From Halicephalobus mephisto (taxonomy: Eukaryota > Nematoda > Chromadorea > Rhabditida > Panagrolaimidae), in the NCBI GenBank assembly GCA_009193035.1, contig SWDT01000250.1, positions 1-38,902 of the forward strand: a stretch of 38,902 nt of DNA. The letters run 5' to 3'. Under the pieces are notes generated by a model that made no database searches, was not told the origin of the DNA, and was given only the letters and a program-made list of their open reading frames with translations. Both the position numbers and the translations under genes were made by a program. Positions 31,179 through 38,902 of this stretch are shown here, piece by piece. The stretch's first letter is position 1. Every line of letters starts with the position of its first letter.

Positions 31179-32790
31179 TTTCTCCGACTACCGGTCATTG
31201 AATAATAAAATATTTAATAGTTATTTGACAATGATGAAGTAAATTCTTTAAAAATAAACAATTCTCGTTTTTTATTCACGGAAAGAGAATTTTCAGAATT
31301 ATTCACTTTTTGTCCAAATTTACTACTTAGATCAAGATAAAAAATTCAAGAAAATCATGAAAAAGATCATCGACGACGGATTCTAAGAAGAAGAATCCTG
31401 TCTGACGTAAGAAAAAACAAATTCGACGATTCAACTTTTTTGGAGATTTGTACTTCCCAACTTTCTTGGAGATTTGTACTTACGTGGAAGGGAAAACTTG
31501 GAATCACGAAGATTACGTGAGGATTTTCTACACAAGGGATCTCCAGATCGAGAAAGTCATTTTTTCAAATTGGAGAAGTAGGACATTAAAAAACAAATTT
31601 CCGATATTAATTTTTTCTCTCAATCAATTTTTAAGTTCTCCGAATCGCAGTCGAATAAAGTACATTCTTAGTTTCTGAAAACACAACTTAAAAGTTTCAA
31701 AAAATATAATAAATGTCGAAATAATAAACATCAAATTTCCCAAGAAATCTAGTGCGAAATAGTTCTCCAAAGTTGTCGATTTTCGAACTAATTTTGGACA
31801 ATTTTGAGTTCAAAAATTAAAAGAATCGATTTCAAGCCAAAGTATTCAGTTAAAATTGAAACTTGCCGAAATTGGAACTCGAATTTGCTCAAAATCAATT
31901 TTTGATTCGAACAAATTCAGTTTGAATCAAGACCAAAACCGTCGATTTCGGATTCTCGAACCGATTTTGGACAAATTCAAATTCGAATCGAACAAGTTAG
32001 ATTCGAAAATTAAAGAGTTCGAATTCGGACTAATTCTATTTTATGAAATGTGCGTTTTTACTGCATATGCGGTTTGAAAATAAAGCTTCTGCAATGAAAA
32101 ATTGCAAGAAACAAGGTTTTCATAAGTGACTAAGCGATAACATTAAATTCTCGTTACTAAAGTCATCAAATTCGAACCAGTTCGAGTTCTAAAATCGAGA
32201 GTTCAAATTTCAAAATCAAAGGTCCCAACTCGAATCGAATTAGTTCAAAAACGAAAATCGAAAATCGAAAATCGACAGCTCTGATCAGGACCCTTAGAAT
32301 TGCAAATTCGAACTCTTAAGTTAGAAATTAATTTTTTCAATTTTTTAATTTGGATTAGTCCAAACTCAATTCGAATATGATCAAAAATCGACTTCGAAAT
32401 TTGATCCAAAATTTTAAAAATCAACAGCTCTAAAATTTTCTGAAAAACCTTAAATTTCTTATTTTGTGCTTATTTTTATTATTAAACTTTAATTTCTAAT
32501 CATTTACATTATTATTTAGTTTTTAACAAGCTTCTCTTCATCTAAATCGCAGAAACATTTTTTACCGTCGTTATGTTCGACAACTTACTACTTTTTACTT
32601 TATCACTGAAATTTATAAAAATTGGAAATTATTCTAAATTACAATTCTTTTTAACAGTCTAAAGTACACCATTGAAGTTAATGAAAAAGCATTTGACCTA
32701 TCGACCGTTGGAACTCATAATCCGATGCCCTTATCCAATATCAAAAAGTCATCATATAAATCACCATAAATAGAATGACAACATGACGAG
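31179..32790. other. Intergenic, low-complexity TTCGAA-rich DNA
   Basis: Contains the DB gene 3' end (AATAAAATATT near 31201). From about 31740 to 32440 the DNA is a degenerate mix of GAATTCGAA, CGATTTTGGAC and ATCGAAAATCG words, with near repeats such as CGAACTAATTTTGGACA (31785) and CGAACCGATTTTGGACA (31958). No gene supported. Confidence 0.5.
31432..31481 (+). repeat. Short tandem duplication, 25-nt unit
   Basis: CAACTTTTTTGGAGATTTG then TACTTCC, followed by a near copy CAACTTTCTTGGAGATTTG then TACTTAC. Confidence 0.7.
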
Positions 32791-32795
32791 ATGTT

Positions 32796-32885
32796 GTGTA
32801 CAACTGATAACAACTTCCGAGGAAATCATACTTATCTGCAGATAAATCTTAAATTCACATGACGTTAATAAGGGCACTCCTGTAT
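32796..32885 (+). promoter_or_regulatory. Promoter of NRF copy 3 with palindromic double GATA site
   Basis: CTGATAA (32804-32810) and a perfect 14-bp palindrome TTATCTGCAGATAA (32832-32845) holding two opposed GATA cores, about 90 bp before the start codon. Copy 1 shares this promoter but not the palindrome cores. Suggests intestinal ELT-type control. Confidence 0.5.
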
Positions 32886-32927
32886 TTTTCACCTTCATAA
32901 GAGGTGATTTTCGAGAGAAACTAACGA

Positions 32928-35224
32928 ATGAAAATGATCCTAAAATGCTTGTTCTTAATTGCTGTTTCTCATTCTTTTACTACAGCTGTAAATATCGATT
33001 ATAAAGCTGTTGGAGAACAATGGAGACAGTTGAAGAATCTCCCGAAAGAAACCCATGAAGTCTTCACCGATTCGATGAACAACCTCAAGACCAATTTGTT
33101 CAAGGGTTTTTCAGACATTTCTGAGGCTCACAACATTACCTTAGAATGCATTGAAGACACCGCTCTCCTCTACCTTGCTCTAAATGATTCTACCCAAGTT
33201 CCTCCTGGTTTCCCCCAGACTGCTGCTATGGGTGAGTGTTGATCCATACAGAAGAACCTTTATATCTCAATCTTTAGTAAAAGACGCCATGGGAGCCCAG
33301 CCTCCGGGGGTAATGAGAGGAGCTACCACTATTTACGGATTCAAGCAGGAGTGCGACTTGATCCACTTTGAATTTCCTCAACAGCAGAGACCCTTCGAAA
33401 CTGCTTACAGTAGGGCATACATTGATGCTCTGGTGTTGGAGGGATATAACAAAACTTGTGATCGTTCAAAAACAGTGATATTAGGATTCGACGTCTGTCT
33501 TCCGAAAAGCTGTAACAAGGATGACATTCTCGCAGTTGTACAGATTGGTAAATACACTTACAGTGAAGATATTGAATAATGTCTTTGTTTAGCTCAACTA
33601 TTCCCCAGTGAGGAAGATCCAGTTTGTTCGGTGACCACCTTTGAAGACATCAAAGTCGACTACGATTACCGCTCTTATATCGTTTTGTGAGTGCTCAATT
33701 ATAATTTTTTATTTAATTTTATTTTTCAGATCAGTCTTCTTCCTGGTGATTATACTGGCAGTCCTTTCTATGACTGTTGATTACTTGATAATCCCCGAGA
33801 AAAGTCCACTAAGATCTCGTAAGTCTCCGGAGTACATTCCTTATGTAGTTTAATGGGAATCCTTCCAGACAAGGGCATTCAGCTGTTCTTCGCGTTCTCC
33901 TTCCATAGAAATGTGTCTGAGATCATGACAGCGGGGAAATCCAATCAACCTGGACAGATTGGACCCATCCACTTCATCAGAGTCATCTCCATCACTTGGG
34001 TTATCGTTGCTCACGGTTTTGCAGTGTTTGTAACCAGTATCAGTATGTACAATATGTTTCAATAATTCAGTGTTTAACAGTTATAATTTTTAGACAACTT
34101 TTTTGATTTTAAAGGGATCATATACTATCCATTCACTCAAATCGTCATAAATGGTTTCTATTCAGTGGATAATTTCTTCTTCATTGGAGCAGTTCTGGTT
34201 TCGTTCCTGTTCTTCAAAGAGTTGGAAAGGAACAGGAAAGCAGTCATGTCGTTCAAGGGATGGATCATGTTCTACGTCCACAGATATATAAGGTTGTCTC
34301 CTTCCTACTTCATGGCAGCTGCTTTCGTAACTTGGGTCTATCTTCCATTTGCAAGCCAACGAGTGTCTCGTTTAACTCAAACTCCTCTGAGCGACCCATG
34401 TAATCAGTATTTCTGGAGAAATGTTCTTTACATCAACAATGTGGGATCGTCAGAAGCTAATGCTGTAAGTACTTTTTATATAAAATTGTTACTATTTTTC
34501 TTTCAGTGCTTTAGCCATACTTGGTATCTCGCTGCAGATATGCAGATGTACATAGCTAGTCCGCTTATCCTGGTTCCGTTGGCGATAAAGCCGGCAATCG
34601 GACTGGCAATTGCCTTCGTTCTTTTCTGTTTCTCCACAGCCGGTAACATTATCACCGTTTACATCAATCACTACCCTCCCACGGTTTCTATTCTTGTTGC
34701 TCCTGATCCTAAACAGCAAAATACCGATGAATACGACAGACTTGTGTACTATGCAATGTGGATTCGATGTCAAGTTTACATAATGGGGTTGATTGTCGGA
34801 TGGTTGTTACAGACAAGGAAGAAATTGAAGATCCCCGTTTTCATGCAGTATATTTTCTGGTTTCTCTCTGTCGCCTTGATGTGCACTGTTCTCTTCGGTC
34901 TGTACGGGTTCAACAAAGGAACGACTCATTTGACGCTGTTCGAACGGGCTATGTACTCTGCTTTCAGCAAACCAGCCTGGGGTTTGGGGTTGTCTTGGAT
35001 CCTCATTGCGTGCTATTACGGTTACGGTGGATTCGTCAACAGATTCATGTCTTGGAACATCTGGGTTCCCCTTGGGAGACTGAGCTATGCTGCATATCTT
35101 ATTCATGTAACTGTTATTATTTATATCAATTCTGAAGAAGATCATGCGATTCTATATTCAGGGATTTGGAACATTGTAAGGCTATTGTAATTAAATATTG
35201 ACTTTAATCTTGTTTCAGTTCTAA
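32928..35224 (+). CDS. NRF-type acyltransferase-3 membrane protein, copy 3 (truncated C-terminus)
   Basis: Exons 32928-33231, 33278-33547, 33593-33686, 33730-33818, 33869-34042, 34094-34464, 34507-35175, 35219-35224; phases join to 658 aa. Same domain order as copy 2: signal peptide, NRF ectodomain (ECDLIHFEFP, CLPKSC), then acyltransferase-3 segments FIRVISITWVIVAH, NFFFIGAVLVSF, ADMQMYIASPLILV and GRLSYAAYLIH. The final exon, which should add about 73 residues (compare 5225-5004), matches for only five bases after the acceptor, then reads TAA and passes into foreign sequence. All membrane segments except part of the last plus the cytosolic tail remain. Exons 1-2 match copy 1 and exon 7 matches copy 2. 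May still make protein. Confidence 0.88.
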
Positions 35225-36051
35225 ATGTCCCCAAGTACTTTAAACGCTTGGTATCATCGCGAAAAGCTATGAAGTGGACACTTCCAAGCTGTAGTACTTG
35301 TTACCTGAGTGATGTCCAGAATTGTAGCTTTTGTGCAAAATACGGGATATATCTGTCGGAGAATGATCTCATCTCCACGCAACATGGTCTAAAGTAAAAC
35401 TGTTAAATGAGCAAAAAATGGAAATTCCAACCCATCGGAATGGTTCTTAAAGCAGCCCACAAGCTCATTTTTTCTGAGGACAAAGTTCGAATAGGTACGA
35501 TACAACAATCGCCAAATATGGTCCGTGAACTGCTGGTTGAGTTTCTGAGTGTTGACATCGATTCCACTAGACCAGCAACCGTAGCCAGGGTACTATGATA
35601 CCAACCAAATCACTTTCTCTTTGTTCCCGAGGCCTTGTTTGTACATGATCACGTACTTGGCCATGTATTCATAAGCTTCTGTCTGGCATTTGACACTGTT
35701 TCAGTTCTTCGACTGGGAGAGGCGAAGCAATCGTGACGAAAAAGGTTTTCTTCTCGGACTCTTCTAGGAGCATTCCATGATCTCAATGTCACCTCCAGAA
35801 CGCGCATGAGTAACCATCTTGATCATCGCAATTGCCGAAATCCTGACTTTCTAAAAGGTTACATTGATATCAAACACGAAGTGAGCAAAAAATTATATAT
35901 CAACTTACGTCGAAATAGTTAGGATCGCATCATGCCATGGCTTCGTTCGTCGAAGTTCGGTGTCATCGTTTTCATTGAACTTGAATGGTTCGTCCAGCAT
36001 CTGGATATTGTTGATGTCGGCAAACTGTTCGAATCCAGCACTATCGCTCAT
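35222..36051 (-). pseudogene. csn-5: csn-5 (COP9 signalosome subunit 5) pseudogene
   Basis: Minus-strand remnant of the JAMM deneddylase CSN5/Jab1. Exon 1 (36051-35909) reads MSDSAGFEQFADIN, LDEPFKFNENDD and RRTKPWHD, and ends at a normal donor. Exon 2 begins at 35850: VRISAIAMIKMVTHARSGG, IEIM, then broken pieces matching [36 protein letters not shown] and KYYSLEVS. Several indels: extra bases after PWHD, losses after IEIM and around PVE, and a one-base loss in the HSHP metal-binding motif (about 35586-35603), which removes the second His codon. It breaks off at the NRF copy 3 junction. A functional csn-5 should exist elsewhere in the genome. Confidence 0.85.
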
Positions 36052-36817
36052 TTTAGAAGTGAAAAAAATAAAAACAACCAGACAAAAAGAAATTATTAAA
36101 GAAGCAAAATTTCAAAAAAAAGAAATACGAATATCGAAAGGAACGCGTTGCCAGGAATGTCAGTTTTTCTTTTTTTAAAGTGGAAAAAAGCAGACATGAT
36201 CATCGTTGTGATCAAATTACCAGTCCATTTGCTCCGCTGTTCGGAATTGACGACGTTCCTGTATCCGTTACCTCGGTTTTTTCGTTTGTTGAGTTTTTTC
36301 TTATTTGAAACTTCGAGAATATTCTGAAGGTCAGGTCAATGGTCTAAAGTCTGTCGACGAAACTTTTTTGATCTGTGAACATGTCTGACAAGCCACTTTC
36401 CTTTAAGACTCCATATCAGGTTTCATATATCAATTCCAACTACCCTATTCGCCCACCGTATTTTAGACGAACAATTAGGTGTTTAATCTATTTTATTCCG
36501 AATTCGCGGACTTTAATCAATGACGCAGCCAGACTTTAGGGGATCTCGTGTATCCCAACTTGTCCTAACGTGTCCTTATTCTCTTTCCTGATCTCCACCA
36601 CTGATGATTTTTTGAACTCTGCACCATCCATCATGAGTTACACTTTATATAGTTATGATTGCTTTGTCGGTTATTTTTGCTCTGCGATCAGGTCATTGAG
36701 CTTTTGGTTGCAGGTTTGGTCGTGCGATCATTTTGAACGACTTAATTAATTTTTGATTCCACATTTCAGCCGACTGGGTCTAATATAAATAACTACTAGC
36801 AGTCGTTGCTTGAGCAG
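36052..36817. other. Intergenic / degraded gene debris
   Basis: The csn-5 5' flank, then a possible orphan first exon at 36381-36422 (MSDKPLSFKTPYQ, plus strand) facing away from csn-5, and a minus-strand phrase starting at about 36635 (MMDGAEFKKSSVVEIRKEN). Neither continues into a gene. It looks like a decaying copy of a gene-rich segment. An acceptor (TTGAGCAG, to 36818) precedes the MFS start. Confidence 0.4.
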
Positions 36818-36827
36818 GTCCATAATA

Positions 36828-38404
36828 ATGTCTGATATGCGTCGTTCCAAGGTCTTCCGATTATTTGTTATTTGTGCAATACTGTCGATAATAACCAATT
36901 TCCCGTCTGGATTCACTAACTCCTCTGTCAATACTGCTGTAAATGAATTGGAGATCGTTTATCCGGACGTCATATGCAAAGCGAGGATGGGAGCTGTCAG
37001 ATACGATGGAGAGCTTGATCAGAGGAGCCACATTGAACTGCTGGTTCGTGGCCCAGATCCTGGGGTCTATTGTGTCCCCTTTGTCACGGATACTTATGGA
37101 AGGAGATGTAAGTTTAATCCTACAACAAACTAACCTACTGGGATCTTTCAGTTTCTTACATGCTATCTAACGCTGCCATGACGATTGCTGCTCTGATTCA
37201 TTACGTAGCAGCTATCACCTACCTGCCGGAGCTCTTGATTCTCGGAAGATCACTAGCTGCCTTCTGTTCCCCCTTATCTGATGCTACTTTGATCCTATAC
37301 ATTCAGGAATCGTCCCCAATCGAACTGCGGGCCACTTTCTCCTTCCTCGGAGAAATCGGATACTGTCTCGCGTGTGTCCTCGAGATGGTTCTCGGGATGC
37401 AGAATGTCCTTGGGAACAGTCTTTCCCAATTGCTCCTCTGTGCTGTTATCCCAGGTTTGCAATTCATGATCTTCCTTCTGTTTATCCCCGACACTCCTAA
37501 GTTCCTTATGATTTGCCGTAGAGACAGGAAGGGAGCAATGAAAGCTCTGGAATTCTTCCAAGGAGAAAAGAAGGAAAACGAGAAGCTCTTGGATGATTTT
37601 CTGCGAGAAGGAAGCCATGAAGATCATGAACAACAGTCTTCAATCAAGGAACTCATGACAACTGGCATTTACGTCACGCAGTACTTTTGTCATGTGCTGT
37701 CCTCGTCTTGACCCTCTCATTCTATCCAATTCTACAGTCATCAACGTTGTTTTTCCAGTCAATTGATGTTGAGAACTCCGTAGCTGAACTTGCTTCAACT
37801 GCTCTGATGATCGTTTTTACCGTAGCCTGTATTATTGGAAGTCTATTTATTGATAAGTATCACAGACGCTTTCTGGTCTTGGCCTTTGGATTCCTCTCTA
37901 ACCTCTTCTTGACCTTCTTTGTAGTCGTTTCTGTTTTAAGTCACTTGGCCTGGTGGGTACGGTATGCCGCACTTGGATCACTTTTCCTTATGCCATTGCT
38001 TATGGGTAAGTTTCAGACGGTATTTTGGAGGTTTATAATGATGTGTTTCAGAATGGTCCTTGGCCCAGTATCTTGGTTTGTCGCCCCTGAGTTGGTTGCT
38101 CAGAGACATAGATCGACTGTATTCTGCTTATGTTATGGAATAACCAATTTTATGATTGCTGTGACCAACTTTGCAACGGTTCCATTATATGAGGTTTGTT
38201 ATTTTTCAAAGCAATTGCGAATGGGATCTTTATTTTTAGTTGATTGGAGCCTACACACTACTAGCCTTGTTCATTATTCCCTCCTTTATCTGCCTCGTTT
38301 TCCTCTACTATTACCTGCCTGAGACACTAAAGAAGGAAACTCACGAAATCATTTCGGCCATGGTCTCCCGTAGAGCGAGAGTAACCTCGGTGACTGAATC
38401 TTGA
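36828..38404 (+). pseudogene. SLC2-like (sugar-transporter family) MFS protein with several frame disruptions
   Basis: MFS sugar-transporter-type protein. Exons 36828-37107, 37152-38005, 38052-38193, 38240-38404. Seen: ITNFPSGFTNSSVNTAVNELE (TM1), SIVSPFVTDTYGRR (loop 2-3 signature), FLLFIPDTPKFLM (mid-protein), IIGSLFIDKYHRRFLV, LGPVSWFVAPELVAQRHRST (like GPxPWFxxxELFxQ), YYYLPETLKKE (PET motif). Disruptions: an extra base near 36957 and a missing base near 37080 that restores frame, replacing about 40 conserved residues; a missing base at about 37665-37686 leading to a stop at 37709-37711; and a phase mismatch of one base at intron 38006-38051. Probably a pseudogene, or sequencing indels, though other genes here show none. 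Substrate unknown. Confidence 0.75.
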
Positions 38405-38690
38405 TGGATTTTCTTGCAACCGATTTGATGGTAAAGTGAACTTTAGTTTAGATGATTTGTATTTTGCAACTTTAATGGAAGCTTTTGGTTTGAAATTCAT
38501 TTCCTAATTTTGTCATACTTGATTAACGACTCTCTGGTTTTATTCGAACCCATAGAACGATCTCATTCAATTCCTATCAATCAAACTTTATGTAATTGTC
38601 TACCTACTAGAGTCGCAACAATTTGTCGCGGTCGTCTCGGAATCAGGAAATAAAAAATTCACGTGAAAAAAATTTCTGCAAATTCTAAAA
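38405..38690. other. Intergenic between MFS remnant and NRF copy 4
   Basis: AT-rich, no gene seen; holds the convergent 3' ends. Confidence 0.5.
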
Positions 38691-38902
38691 TTATTGGAAA
38701 ATTTCTTTTCCGTTTTTAGGTGGAATAGTGGGTTCTTCAGAAGTTATTACTTCTTTTTCTGGGTTTGTTTCTAGGTGAATTTTTCGTCTTTGTGGTCTGA
38801 GGAGAATGGACTCTATCTTGGCCACTGGAACCTCGAACAAGCTGCTCCAGATGAGAGACAGGAAGAAGGTCAAACAAAGAACGGAGAAAACTCTTTCATA
38901 GA
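38691..38902 (-). CDS. NRF-type protein, copy 4, last exon (5' part outside window)
   Basis: Minus-strand final exon matching copy 2 exon 8: YERVFSVLCLTFFLSLIWSS, FEVPVAKIESILLRPQ, then a diverged acidic/basic tail ending KEIFQ. The window ends one base before the expected exon start, so the rest of the gene should lie to the right on the minus strand. It faces copy 3. Confidence 0.8.
   Translation of the reverse strand, partial: YERVFSVLCLTFFLSLIWSSLFEVPVAKIESILLRPQRRKIHLETNPEKEVITSEEPTIPPKNGKEIFQ

Noticed and set aside
31448..31678. 76-aa ORF downstream of the DB-module gene
   Set aside because: Starts in a short tandem repeat and drifts into low-complexity sequence; no family.
31740..32440. 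CRISPR-like or ordered repeat array from recurring TTCGAA words
   Set aside because: Spacing is irregular and words degenerate; low-complexity eukaryotic DNA.
38006..38051. In-frame reading through the MFS intron as coding sequence
   Set aside because: Perfect GTAAG donor and TTTCAG acceptor, and the translated stretch has no family similarity; more likely an intron with a nearby indel.

Overview
The window is nuclear DNA of a free-living rhabditid (Caenorhabditis-like) nematode. This rests on nematode-type introns (GTAAGT...TTTCAG), trans-splice-like acceptors a few bases before start codons, AT-rich intergenic DNA, and nematode families: NRF-type acyltransferases, an Srh/Sri chemoreceptor, a DB-module secreted protein and an ShK-domain peroxidase. 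All assignments come from reading translations and splice phases by eye; no database search was run.

Layout. Bases 1-7.5 kb hold two minus-strand genes of the nose-resistant-to-fluoxetine (NRF) membrane acyltransferase family, separated by a dead Tigger/pogo transposon. At 8.8 kb is the intron-less spliceosomal SmE gene. At 9.8-10.5 kb is an unrecognised minus-strand ORF, followed by AT-rich DNA with a decayed ~235-bp repeat. At 12.3-16.4 kb lies a six-exon ABCD3/PMP70 peroxisomal half-transporter (663 aa) whose introns carry several hairpins and repeats. Converging on it from the minus strand are a small Ig-domain protein and TIM22, arranged like a two-gene operon. An Srh/Sri chemoreceptor sits at 19-20.2 kb.

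The 20-27.4 kb stretch contains a small MITE family and an ShK-domain heme peroxidase (644 aa) that lacks both heme-ester residues of mammalian peroxidases. At 27.5-29.4 kb is a VRK-1 kinase orthologue (611 aa) whose modelled C-terminus is a CaaX box. A DB-module gene lies at 30.8 kb. From 32.9 kb a third NRF copy (plus strand) runs until a stop codon at the start of its last exon, where it abuts a csn-5 pseudogene. Next comes a sugar-transporter-like MFS gene with several single-base frame disruptions, then the last exon of a fourth, inverted NRF copy cut by the window end.

How it fits together. Most intact genes are unrelated single-copy housekeeping genes: splicing, peroxisomal transport, mitochondrial import and nuclear-envelope kinase. 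The dynamic part is the NRF cluster. Its copies are mosaics of each other (gene conversion), face both directions and flank decayed genes. I see no prokaryote-style defence or biosynthetic system. The most novel candidates are the CaaX-ending VRK kinase, the non-canonical heme pocket of the peroxidase, the structured intronic RNAs in the ABCD3 gene and the mosaic NRF array.
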